A program made the position numbers and the translations under genes. This document shows, piece by piece, positions 53,290 through 60,360 of a stretch of 60,360 nucleotides of DNA (position 1 is the first letter of the stretch; every line of letters begins with the position of its first letter). This DNA is from Bacteroidaceae bacterium (lineage in GTDB: Bacteria > Bacteroidota > Bacteroidia > Bacteroidales > Bacteroidaceae), in contig JAFTEV010000021.1 in assembly GCA_017453465.1 (NCBI GenBank), positions 1 to 60,360 on the forward strand, given 5' to 3'. A model generated the notes under the pieces. That model worked only from the letters and a program-made list of their open reading frames with translations, searched no databases and was not told the origin of the DNA.

Positions 53290-53373
53290 AAGAATCATTG
53301 TTTGATTCTTGTAAATCATTGTTTGATTCTTAAGAATCATTGTGTGATTCTTAAGAATCAAACAATGATTTAT
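53290..53373. repeat. 21-bp periodic palindrome array M
   Basis: Four units start at 53290, 53311, 53332 and 53353, exactly 21 bp apart. Units 1-3 are palindromic (AAGAATCA, 5-nt centre, TGATTCTT). Unit 4 has its centre inverted, so that 53313-53331 is the perfect complement of 53353-53371. It lies in a 602-bp gap between the DUF1573 promoter and the panB terminator; no gene is supported in the gap. Confidence 0.9.
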
Positions 53374-53562
53374 AGATTGAAAGCCTATCTCGCTGCGTTT
53401 CTTCTTCATTCTGGGCAAAAAAGAAAGCCGACTGTCCGCCCGATTGGGACGAACTGTCGGCATAGGCAGAAAGGTGTGCCGCTTCTGTTTCTGCCCTTCT
53501 GCACGCTGGCCTTCCTGCATGGATAAACAATGTGGAAATCAGCATGGTGGCTGAAGGGTAAA

Positions 53563-53604
53563 GACAAAAACAGGCCATCTGCCTAAGTTGGGCAGATGGC
53601 CTGT
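53563..53604 (-). terminator. panB terminator
   Basis: ACAGGCCATCTGCC (53570-53583) and GGCAGATGGCCTGT (53591-53604) form a perfect 14-bp stem with a 7-nt loop. On the minus strand it is followed by TTTTTGTCTTT, 29 bp past the panB stop. Confidence 0.88.
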
Positions 53605-53632
53605 GTGGTTAAATCGTAGTTGTGTTTCGCCG

Positions 53633-54454
53633 TTAGTATTGCTCGTTTTCGTTGGGGAAGTCGCTGTTCTTTACGTCCTCGATGTAGTGGCCAATGGCGT
53701 CGGTCATGATGGTGTGGAGGTCGGCGTAGCGGCGCAGGAACTTGGGGCTGAAGCCTTGAGTCTTGCCCAGCATGTCGTCGATGACGAGCACTTGGCCGTC
53801 CACACCGCCGCCGGCTCCGATGCCTATGACGGGGATGGTGAGTTCCTGTGCTACCTGAGCGGCGAGTTTGGCTGGAATCTTCTCCAGCACAACGGCAAAG
53901 CAGCCTGCTTCTTCCAGTGCGTGTGAGTCGCTGATGAGTTTTTGGGCCTCGGCTTCCTCACGCGCGCGCACCGTGTACGTACCGAATTTATTTATAGACT
54001 GCGGTGTGAGGCCGAGATGCCCACAGATGGGTATGCCAGCGTCCAGTATTTTCTTGACTGCGGGCAGAATTTCTACGCCGCCTTCCAGCTTGAGGGCATC
54101 GCAGTGGGTTTCCTTCATGATGCGGATGGCGTTGCTGACAGCCTCGGTCTCGTTCACCTGATAGGTGCCGAAGGGCATGTCGCAGACGACGAGTGCACGC
54201 TTGGTGGCGCGGACTACGGCCTTGGCGTGGTAAATCATCTGGTCAAGCGTGATGGGCAGTGTGGTCCAGTTGCCAGCCATGACGTTGCTGGCAGAGTCGC
54301 CCACAAGGATGATGTCCATGCCGGCTTCGTCTGTGATTTGTGCGGTGGTGTAGTCGTAGGATGTGAGCATGGCAATCTTCTTGCCTTCATGTTTCATCTG
54401 AATCAATCGGTGGGTGGTGACCTTGCGTTGGTCCTCTACTAAATAACCTGCCAT
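53633..54454 (-). CDS. panB: 3-methyl-2-oxobutanoate hydroxymethyltransferase
   Basis: This 273-aa enzyme is the first step of pantothenate synthesis, adding a hydroxymethyl group from methylene-THF to 2-oxoisovalerate. Signatures are [29 protein letters not shown] (metal-binding Asp) and [16 protein letters not shown], with [11 protein letters not shown] late in the barrel. Length is normal. It is a single gene with its own -7 box and terminator; panC and panD are not in view. Confidence 0.97.
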   Translation of the reverse strand: MAGYLVEDQRKVTTHRLIQMKHEGKKIAMLTSYDYTTAQITDEAGMDIILVGDSASNVMAGNWTTLPITLDQMIYHAKAVVRATKRALVVCDMPFGTYQVNETEAVSNAIRIMKETHCDALKLEGGVEILPAVKKILDAGIPICGHLGLTPQSINKFGTYTVRAREEAEAQKLISDSHALEEAGCFAVVLEKIPAKLAAQVAQELTIPVIGIGAGGGVDGQVLVIDDMLGKTQGFSPKFLRRYADLHTIMTDAIGHYIEDVKNSDFPNENEQY

Positions 54455-54485
54455 AATGTTTTTGAGTTTTTAAGTTTTTATGCCG

Positions 54486-54493
54486 CAAAATTA
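54486..54493 (-). promoter_or_regulatory. -7 box for panB
   Basis: The minus strand reads TAATTTTG 32 bp before the panB ATG. Confidence 0.6.
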
Positions 54494-54588
54494 CGAAATA
54501 TATCAATTGGGCGTGCTGAATTTTCCATAAAAACGCACACAAATATTTTTTTTTAGCTGAAAATTTGGTTTATATCATTGAAAAAACT

Positions 54589-54596
54589 TACATTTG
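54589..54596 (+). promoter_or_regulatory. Promoter of ppdK
   Basis: TACATTTG lies 62 bp before the ATG with a TTTGG about 22 bp further upstream (54564-54568), a fair -33/-7 pair of the Bacteroidota type. Confidence 0.6.
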
Positions 54597-54657
54597 TAAA
54601 CGAAAATAGTATTCTATTTTATAAAACACATTTTTTCAACCTTAATAAACGTTTTTT

Positions 54658-57378
54658 ATGGCTCAAAAAAGAGTTTACACCTTCGGTAATGGTAAGGCCG
54701 AAGGTAATGCATCAATGCGTGAGGAACTGGGTGGTAAGGGTGCAAACCTTGCCGAGATGAACCTGATTGGTGTGCCAGTGCCTCCTGGTTTTACTATTAC
54801 TACTGATTGCTGCAACGAGTATTACGAAGTGGGCGAGGAGAAAATCAAGGAACTCCTGCAGGACGAAGTGAATGCAGCCGTAGCTCACACAGAGGCACTG
54901 ATGAACTGCAAGTTCGGCGACGTGAACAACCCGCTGCTCGTCAGCGTGCGTTCTGGTGCCCGTGCTTCTATGCCTGGTATGATGGATACCATCCTGAACC
55001 TTGGTCTGAACGACGAAGTAGCTGAGGGCATGGTGAAGAAGACTAACAACCCGCACTTTGTTTACGACTCTTATCGTCGTTTCGTACAGATGTACGGCGA
55101 CGTGGTGATGGGCTTGAAGCCCGTGAACAAGGAAGACATCGACCCCTTTGAGGCCATCATCGAGAAGGTGAAGGAGGAGCAGGGCGTCACACTGGACAAG
55201 GACCTCTCCGTAGAGTCGCTGAAGAAGCTGGTTCAGCTCTTCAAGGCTGCCATCAAGGAGCAGACGGGCCAGGACTTCCCGACAGACCCAATCGTTCAGC
55301 TCTGGGGTGCTATCTGCGCCGTGTTCCGCAGCTGGATGAACGAGCGTGCCATCCTGTACCGCAAGATGGAGGGTATTCCAGACGAGTGGGGTACTGCCGT
55401 GAGCGTCATGGCAATGGTATTCGGCAACATGGGCGACACCAGTGCTACAGGTGTATGCTTCAGCCGCGATGCCGGTAACGGCGAGAACCTGTTCAACGGT
55501 GAGTACCTCATCAACGCACAGGGCGAGGACGTTGTGGCTGGTATCCGCACACCACAGCAGATTACAAAGATTGGTTCTCAGCGCTGGGCTGAGCGTGCCG
55601 GCATTTCCGAGGAAGTACGTGCCAGCAAGTATCCGTCAATGGAAGAGGCCATGCCGAAGCTCTATGCTGAACTGAACGAGATTCAGGACAAGCTGGAGAA
55701 GCACTACAAGGATATGCAGGACATGGAGTTCACCGTTCAGGAAGGCAAGCTCTGGTTCCTCCAGACTCGTAACGGCAAGCGCACAGGTACGGCAATGGTA
55801 AAGATTGCTATGGACCTGGTACGCGAAGGTCTTATCGATGAGAAGACTGCCATCCTGCGCTGCGAACCCCAGAAGCTGGACGAACTGCTTCACCCGGTAT
55901 TCGACAAGGATGCCCTGAAGAAGGCCAAGGTCATCACTCAGGGTCTGCCCGCTTCGCCAGGTGCTGCATGCGGTCAGATTGTGTTCCATGCTGACGATGC
56001 TCAGGAGTGGCACGCCAATGGTCACAAGGTGGTGATGGTTCGTATCGAGACCAGCCCCGAAGACCTCGCAGGTATGGCTTCTGCCGAAGGTATCCTTACT
56101 GCACGTGGTGGTATGACCAGCCACGCTGCTGTGGTTGCCCGTGGTATGGGTAAGTGCTGTGTCAGCGGTGCTGGTGCCATCAACGTTGACTACAAGACTA
56201 AGACTGTGGAAATCGAGGGCGTTACCTACAAGGAGGGCGACTACATCTCTCTGAACGGTACGACAGGTCAGGTTTATGCAGGTGAGGTTCCAACGAAGGC
56301 TGCCGAACTCAGCGGCGACTTCAAGACGCTGATGGACCTCTGCGACAAATACACTAAGCTGCAGGTTCGCACCAACGCCGACACGCCACACGACGCTCAG
56401 GTTGCCCGTGCTTTCGGTGCCAAGGGTATCGGTTTGACTCGTACAGAGCATATGTTCTTCGACGACCAGAAGATTATCGCCATGCGTGAGATGATTCTCT
56501 CCGACACGGTGGAAGGTCGCGAGAAGGCGCTTGCCAAGTTGCTGCCATACCAGAAGGCTGACTTCTACGGCATCCTGAAGGCTATGGACGGTCTGCACGT
56601 GAACATCCGTCTGCTCGACCCGCCACTCCACGAGTTCGTACCACACGATCTGAAGGGACAGCAGGTTATGGCTGACGAGATGGGCGTTGACATCAAGGTC
56701 ATCCAGCAGCGTGTAGCTTCTCTTGCCGAGAACAACCCAATGCTGGGTCACCGTGGTTGCCGTCTGGGCATCACATTCCCCGAAATCACAGCCATGCAGA
56801 CTCGCGCCATCCTCGGTGCTGCTTGCCAGCTGAAGAAGGAAGGCTTCGACCCACATCCAGAAATCATGGTTCCGCTCATCGGTATCCTCTACGAGCTGAA
56901 GCAGCAGAAGGAAATCATCCAGGTTACAGCCAAGGAAGTGTTTGCCGAGGAAGGCATCGAGATTCCATTCGAAATCGGTACGATGATTGAGATTCCACGT
57001 GCAGCCCTCACTGCCGACAAGATAGCTAAGGAGGCTGAGTACTTCTCATTCGGTACTAACGACTTGACGCAGATGACCTTCGGCTACTCTCGTGACGACA
57101 TCGCCAGCTTCCTCCCCGTTTACTTGGAGAAGAAGATTCTGAAGGTTGACCCCTTCCAGGTTCTCGACCAGAACGGTGTCGGCCAGCTCATCAAGATGGC
57201 CGTCGAGAAGGGCCGCGCAGTTCGTCCAGGACTCCGCACAGGTATCTGTGGCGAGCACGGTGGTGAACCATCATCTGTGAAGTTCTGCGCCAAGATTGGC
57301 ATGGACTACGCTTCTTGCTCACCCTTCCGTGTGCCCATCGCACGCCTGGCCGCCGCGCAGGCAGCGGTCGAGGAATAA
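54658..57378 (+). CDS. ppdK: Pyruvate, phosphate dikinase
   Basis: This 906-aa enzyme interconverts pyruvate/ATP/Pi and PEP/AMP/PPi. The N-terminal nucleotide-binding domain has KGANLAEMNLIGVPVPPGFT and RSGARASMPGMMDT. The swivelling phospho-His domain has GGMTSHAAVVARGMGKCC (His at ~487). The C-terminal PEP barrel has GIGLTRTEHMFF and the catalytic Cys in GICGEHGGEPSS. The full length is normal. Codon choice here is strongly biased, as in highly expressed genes. It has its own promoter and terminator. Confidence 0.98.
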   Translation: MAQKRVYTFGNGKAEGNASMREELGGKGANLAEMNLIGVPVPPGFTITTDCCNEYYEVGEEKIKELLQDEVNAAVAHTEALMNCKFGDVNNPLLVSVRSGARASMPGMMDTILNLGLNDEVAEGMVKKTNNPHFVYDSYRRFVQMYGDVVMGLKPVNKEDIDPFEAIIEKVKEEQGVTLDKDLSVESLKKLVQLFKAAIKEQTGQDFPTDPIVQLWGAICAVFRSWMNERAILYRKMEGIPDEWGTAVSVMAMVFGNMGDTSATGVCFSRDAGNGENLFNGEYLINAQGEDVVAGIRTPQQITKIGSQRWAERAGISEEVRASKYPSMEEAMPKLYAELNEIQDKLEKHYKDMQDMEFTVQEGKLWFLQTRNGKRTGTAMVKIAMDLVREGLIDEKTAILRCEPQKLDELLHPVFDKDALKKAKVITQGLPASPGAACGQIVFHADDAQEWHANGHKVVMVRIETSPEDLAGMASAEGILTARGGMTSHAAVVARGMGKCCVSGAGAINVDYKTKTVEIEGVTYKEGDYISLNGTTGQVYAGEVPTKAAELSGDFKTLMDLCDKYTKLQVRTNADTPHDAQVARAFGAKGIGLTRTEHMFFDDQKIIAMREMILSDTVEGREKALAKLLPYQKADFYGILKAMDGLHVNIRLLDPPLHEFVPHDLKGQQVMADEMGVDIKVIQQRVASLAENNPMLGHRGCRLGITFPEITAMQTRAILGAACQLKKEGFDPHPEIMVPLIGILYELKQQKEIIQVTAKEVFAEEGIEIPFEIGTMIEIPRAALTADKIAKEAEYFSFGTNDLTQMTFGYSRDDIASFLPVYLEKKILKVDPFQVLDQNGVGQLIKMAVEKGRAVRPGLRTGICGEHGGEPSSVKFCAKIGMDYASCSPFRVPIARLAAAQAAVEE

Positions 57379-57406
57379 TCGAAAGATGCTGAAAATCAGT
57401 TACATA

Positions 57407-57441
57407 AAGGGCAAGTATCTGGGAAACAGGTACTTGCCCTT
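57407..57441 (+). terminator. ppdK terminator
   Basis: AAGGGCAAGTA (57407-57417) pairs perfectly with TACTTGCCCTT (57431-57441), followed by AATTATTTG. Confidence 0.8.
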
Positions 57442-57501
57442 AATTATTTGTGCATGTTCTGCACGTTCTAAATGCAGAATAAGATGCCGAAAACGGGGCA
57501 A

Positions 57502-57566
57502 ATGTTTCCCAAAAATCAGGGGTATGTTTCCCAAAAATCAGTGCCTGTTTTCCAAAAACAATCGGG
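57502..57566. repeat. 22-bp tandem array N
   Basis: Two nearly identical units start at 57502 and 57524 (ATGTTTCCCAAAAATCAG plus four variable bases), and a third diverged unit at about 57545. It lies between the ppdK terminator and the integrase gene. Units here are direct repeats and not clear palindromes. The remaining gap up to 57683 holds no gene and probably contains the element boundary. Confidence 0.75.
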
Positions 57567-57683
57567 TGCTTGAGTTTTCAAACAAAGCTGGAACTCGTTT
57601 TGGGTAGTCTCATAAACGTCACATTGGCACGATGTAGATTAAGAATTAATGCACAAAATAATATGTACTAATAATTTTCAGTT

Positions 57684-59147
57684 ATGGCAACATTAAAAGC
57701 AATCGTCAAATCAAGAGCAAAAAACGGAATGTACCCTGTTTACATCCGTATTACTCAAAACAGACAGTTCTCCTACGTGAGGACATCATGGATGGTCAAT
57801 GACAAAGGACTCAGTGATGACAAGAAAGACATCATTGACCCTTATGTTATCCAACAGACGTCTCTCATGATTAGTGATTACTACAACAAACTTAATCTCT
57901 CAGATACTTCAGCGTGGTCATCAAGTGAGATAATGAACTATCTTTTGGAGTTTGGCAAGGATCTTTCATTTTCAGAATATACAAGAAATCATATAGAGAA
58001 GATGAAAGCCAGAGGACAGGAACGTACATCACGTAACTATAAATGGGCACTCCAGCATTTGGAACGTTTTGCTGGAACAGACGACCTAATGTTCTCGCGT
58101 CTCACTTCATCTTTTCTTAACCGATGGATAGAAAGTCTTTCTGTGACCAATCGTTGCAAGGAACAATACCCTGTTTGTATTCGTGAGGTGTTTAAGGCTG
58201 CTATGAAGGAATACAATGATGAGGAACTTGGCATTATCAAAATCAAGAATCCTTGGGGCAAAATTGTTATTCCAAAGGCTGACATACCTGAGAAGCGTGC
58301 TATTTCTGCAAGCATGTTACGTAAGTTCTTTAACGTCGTACCAGACAGAAGTAGATTCACCCATCCTCTTATGGAACTTGGACAGGATGTAGCTTTAATC
58401 TCATTCTGTATGTGCGGTCTAAATGCAGTGGATATTTTCAATGCTGAGAAAGGGCAATATGTTGATGGCATATTCCACTATGAGCGTCGTAAAACAAGAA
58501 ACTCTCGTTCAGATAAAGGTTATTTTGAAGTGCGTGTGCCTGAGTTCTTAAAACCAACATTTGAAAAGTATCTTTCTAAGAATGTTGATTCTCCATGGCT
58601 TTTCGAATTCCATGAACGTTTGTCAACTTCCGACTCTTTCTGTGCTAACGTGAATATTGGCATTAAGCAGATATGGGAAAAGGTGGATCCAAATTATAAG
58701 GAATCGTTATATGCATTCCGGCATAGTTGGGCAACCATAGCTCAAAATGAATGCGGTGCGTCTTTGGCTGAGGTCGATTTTGGATTGAACCATTCCATGA
58801 ACAGGATGGCAAGAGTATATGTAAAAATTGACTATTCACCAGCATGGACTCTTAATGAGAAAGTTATTGATTTCATTTTCTTCTCAGACAAGGAGTCAAG
58901 AGAAAAGTCTCGAGAGAAAAGCAAGACATTCGAGAGGATTTCCAAATACAACAATGTTCGAGCTGAGGCATATTTAATGGGCAAAAAACTCTGTGCTCTC
59001 GAAGATACAGGTTTCTCAAATGTTGACCAGATAATGGATAAGCTTGTGACTCTACTCCCTAAAAAGGTGAGAAATACAAGAGTTCAGTTCAAAATAACCA
59101 ATGTTGACAAGAACCTCACTCAGATGTATCAGCGTCTGGTGCCATAG
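57684..59147 (+). CDS. Tyrosine recombinase/integrase
   Basis: This 487-aa protein has an N-terminal arm-type DNA-binding region, a SAM-like core-binding region (~95-200) and a C-terminal catalytic domain (~205-400). The box II region YAFRHSWATIA keeps Arg but has Tyr for the first His. GLNHSMNRMARVYVKID gives the later His and the nucleophile Tyr (~388). The first catalytic Arg is replaced: the motif reads CGLNAVDIF, as is known for some Bacteroidota integrases such as IntDOT. About 85 extra residues follow the catalytic core. It is likely to integrate and excise this element. Confidence 0.88.
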   Translation: MATLKAIVKSRAKNGMYPVYIRITQNRQFSYVRTSWMVNDKGLSDDKKDIIDPYVIQQTSLMISDYYNKLNLSDTSAWSSSEIMNYLLEFGKDLSFSEYTRNHIEKMKARGQERTSRNYKWALQHLERFAGTDDLMFSRLTSSFLNRWIESLSVTNRCKEQYPVCIREVFKAAMKEYNDEELGIIKIKNPWGKIVIPKADIPEKRAISASMLRKFFNVVPDRSRFTHPLMELGQDVALISFCMCGLNAVDIFNAEKGQYVDGIFHYERRKTRNSRSDKGYFEVRVPEFLKPTFEKYLSKNVDSPWLFEFHERLSTSDSFCANVNIGIKQIWEKVDPNYKESLYAFRHSWATIAQNECGASLAEVDFGLNHSMNRMARVYVKIDYSPAWTLNEKVIDFIFFSDKESREKSREKSKTFERISKYNNVRAEAYLMGKKLCALEDTGFSNVDQIMDKLVTLLPKKVRNTRVQFKITNVDKNLTQMYQRLVP

Positions 59148-59169
59148 TATTTTCTTTTTACCGATAAAA

Positions 59170-59204
59170 AAACTCAGATATAGCCTTGTGCCATATCTGA
59201 GTTT
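59170..59204. terminator. Bidirectional terminator between integrase and excisionase-like gene
   Basis: AAACTCAGATAT (59170-59181) pairs perfectly with ATATCTGAGTTT (59193-59204), flanked by an A run on the left and T-rich sequence on the right. Confidence 0.85.
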
Positions 59205-59217
59205 CTTCGTTTATTGT

Positions 59218-59505
59218 TTATTTACCCAGAAGATAGTTTTGCTGAATGCTTGCTAACTTCTGTAAGTCAATAAGCCTGTATCGCTTCTTGCCTGGTGATA
59301 TTCTGACTGGCTCTAAGTTACCACTTCTCACCCATCTTTCAACATCAGCTCTACCAAATAACTTGTAAGCCTGAGCTTGACTTATCTCCAGTTGACCTTT
59401 TTCGACTTGATGTATTCTTAATGCAACTTTTGTTGCCAGCATATCAACGAACTGTTCAAATGTGACAGTCTTATCTGAAAATTGAAGTGTTGTATTATCG
59501 TCCAT
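59218..59505 (-). CDS. Excisionase-like helix-turn-helix protein
   Basis: This 95-aa protein has a winged-helix/MerR-like DNA-binding region in residues ~45-90 (ISQAQAYKLFGRADVERWVR, then PGKKRYRLIDLQKL), a form used by recombination directionality factors and small repressors. It is convergent with the integrase and separated by a terminator. A -7 box (59568-59575) and two palindromes upstream could be its own control region. Confidence 0.75.
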   Translation of the reverse strand: MDDNTTLQFSDKTVTFEQFVDMLATKVALRIHQVEKGQLEISQAQAYKLFGRADVERWVRSGNLEPVRISPGKKRYRLIDLQKLASIQQNYLLGK

Positions 59506-59567
59506 ATACTTATGATTTTTTGTAAGGGCATGGAGGGACTACCCTCGTGCCAGATTCAATTCTGCCG

Positions 59568-59575
59568 CAAAGGTA
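59568..59575 (-). promoter_or_regulatory. -7 box for the excisionase-like gene
   Basis: The minus strand reads TACCTTTG 63 bp before the ATG at 59505. The leader between them contains a GGCA..GGG/CCC..TGCC hairpin. Confidence 0.55.
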
Positions 59576-59598
59576 GCCCACAAAAACCATAAGTGTGC

Positions 59599-59640
59599 GT
59601 ATAGCAGCTATATAGGATTCCGTATATAGTTGTTATATAG
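59599..59640. promoter_or_regulatory. Paired TATAG palindromes, possible operator
   Basis: TATAGCAGCTATA and TATATAGTTGTTATATA are two related dyads about 23 bp apart, just upstream of the -33 region of the excisionase-like gene. They may bind that protein, the integrase or another element-encoded regulator. Confidence 0.45.
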
Positions 59641-59675
59641 CCCTGATATTTGCAGATAATAGGATTGCTTGCATT

Positions 59676-60360
59676 TTACAGACATTCTTTCAACTTCTTT
59701 ATAAATACGTCACAACTGTCATAAAAGCCAATGCCATCGTCAAGAATGTTAGAGTTTGGCTTCTTTCGAAGGTTAGCAACTCTTGCTTGCGATAATCCGC
59801 AGCGCAGTTGGCTTGCTCGTAGAGGTTCGTTGTTGACAGACGATGATACCAGTTTGTGGTTTTCCATAATCTTCTGCCACGAATAAGGAAGAAGTCCATG
59901 TTCACGTAGTTTCCCGAAGAAGATGGCCACATATCTGTTGACTGTTGCCTGAAGAGGAACTTGCAGCCGACATTCAAACAGATCCCTGATGCTGTTTTCT
60001 GTCACCTCTGACTTAAAAAGACTTGTTGACCTGACGAAGTTAGTAATGAGACTTATCTGTCCATCACTGAAATGAGCCAGACACACGGGTTCTGGCTCTT
60101 CAAGATTCTTTCCTTTATTGAACAAGGCATCCATTAGAAGAAAGTCCTTCTCCTCAAAAACGTCCTTTGAGAAGAAGGCATCTACAAGGTCACGGCGTTC
60201 TTCCAGAAGCTCCTTCAGAGCAAACACATGCATGACATGAAGTCTGATGTCGGCTTCACGAATGCTTAAACATGGAAGGTGATAGTAGATGAAATCATTC
60301 ACATACCGAGAATAAGATTTCTCGCCATTGAGGATTTCTGACTGGTACTGCTCATAGGCA
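59676..60360 (-). CDS. Partial protein of the integrated element
   Basis: A GTG at 60302 could start a 208-aa protein, but the frame is open without a stop up to the window edge, so the gene probably begins outside. At least 227 residues are visible. It is soluble, with helical segments rich in Leu, Glu and Lys (VFALKELLEERRDLVDAFFS, DGQISLITNFVRS). The C-terminal part (NEPLRASQLRCGLSQARVAN) may be a helix-turn-helix-like region. I do not recognise the family. Regulators of element excision are found at such positions, so a regulatory role is possible (inference). Confidence 0.6.
   Translation of the reverse strand, partial: AYEQYQSEILNGEKSYSRYVNDFIYYHLPCLSIREADIRLHVMHVFALKELLEERRDLVDAFFSKDVFEEKDFLLMDALFNKGKNLEEPEPVCLAHFSDGQISLITNFVRSTSLFKSEVTENSIRDLFECRLQVPLQATVNRYVAIFFGKLREHGLLPYSWQKIMENHKLVSSSVNNEPLRASQLRCGLSQARVANLRKKPNSNILDDGIGFYDSCDVFIKKLKECL

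Larger units (their letters stand above)
57600..60360. mobile_element. Left part of an integrated element (boundary approximate)
   Basis: From the integrase onward the sequence is AT-richer, with less biased codon use than ppdK. It holds an integrase, an excisionase-like gene and a gene running out of the window. This arrangement is typical for one end of an integrative element in Bacteroidales. The attachment site is not identified; no tRNA gene is nearby. Confidence 0.6.

Noticed and set aside
53221-53520. Open frames over the 21-bp array (for example 99 codons on minus)
   Set aside because: They translate the repeat itself (repeated NHCLILKN and NQTMI blocks) and have no promoter or conserved domain.
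8381-59640. CRISPR array interpretation of the periodic repeats
   Set aside because: Units are 21-22 bp with no constant repeat/unique spacer alternation, spacings are too short, and no cas gene is in the window.
1-60360. tRNA or rRNA genes
   Set aside because: No cloverleaf with a TTC-x-A arm and no rRNA core sequence was recognised on either strand by eye; a covariance-model search would be needed to exclude small RNAs.

Overview
The window looks like chromosome of a Bacteroidales bacterium, most likely a gut or rumen Prevotella relative (inference). The evidence is promoters of the Bacteroidota type (TAnnTTTG at about -7, no Shine-Dalgarno sequences), a PorQ-type type IX secretion component, a hybrid two-component carbohydrate sensor, a fused CE1-CE6 xylan esterase, a hisGDCB block, pyruvate phosphate dikinase, MeaB, and a Bacteroidota-type integrase at the right edge. 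Most of the window is ordinary housekeeping sequence.

Layout. 0-4.4 kb (minus strand): a secreted protein with a dockerin-like tail, then an aminotransferase/SDR/rRNA-methyltransferase operon. 4.4-8.7 kb (minus): an arylpyruvate/arylacetate operon (63-aa leader protein, iorA, iorB, paaK, small secreted protein). 9.2-13.4 kb (plus): lysS-gpsA-pgi, facing queF. 14-20.4 kb (plus): a four-gene cluster of a glycosyltransferase/phosphorylase-like fusion, a SpoIID-like protein and two MFS permeases. 20.7-22.2 kb: a secreted FGE-fold (SUMF1) protein whose last 40 codons look like the variable region of a diversity-generating retroelement target. 22.7-26.7 kb: SPOR lipoprotein, three small envelope genes, recR, a membrane protein and a GT2. 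26.7-31 kb: hisGDCB. 31-45.3 kb: cytidine deaminase, a glucosaminidase, then a carbohydrate island (GH5, CE1-CE6 esterase, HTCS regulator, 1102-aa secreted repeat protein). 45.8-54.5 kb: an acyl-CoA ligase/ACP/acyltransferase fusion, then minus-strand ispH-cmk-porQ-meaB-DUF1573 and panB. 54.6-57.4 kb: ppdK. From about 57.6 kb to the end: an AT-richer integrated element (integrase, excisionase-like protein, partial gene).

The most unusual signal is between the genes. Many intergenic gaps hold a compact array of short motifs repeated in both orientations. One class has units of about 20 bp, often palindromic, at a strict 21-22 bp period (8.8, 20.5, 45.5, 53.3 and 57.5 kb), each locus with its own sequence. 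A second class has 7-8 bp (or 10-11 bp) units in inverted arms (0, 8.4, 31.0, 31.6, 32.6, 34.7, 37.5 and 51.9 kb). Eight copies of a separate unit of about 22 bp, marked by AGCTAAA, are embedded in the second class. At two places the arrays run into genes: they encode the last residues of cytidine deaminase and supply the start and signal peptide of the glucosaminidase. I do not recognise these arrays as a named element.
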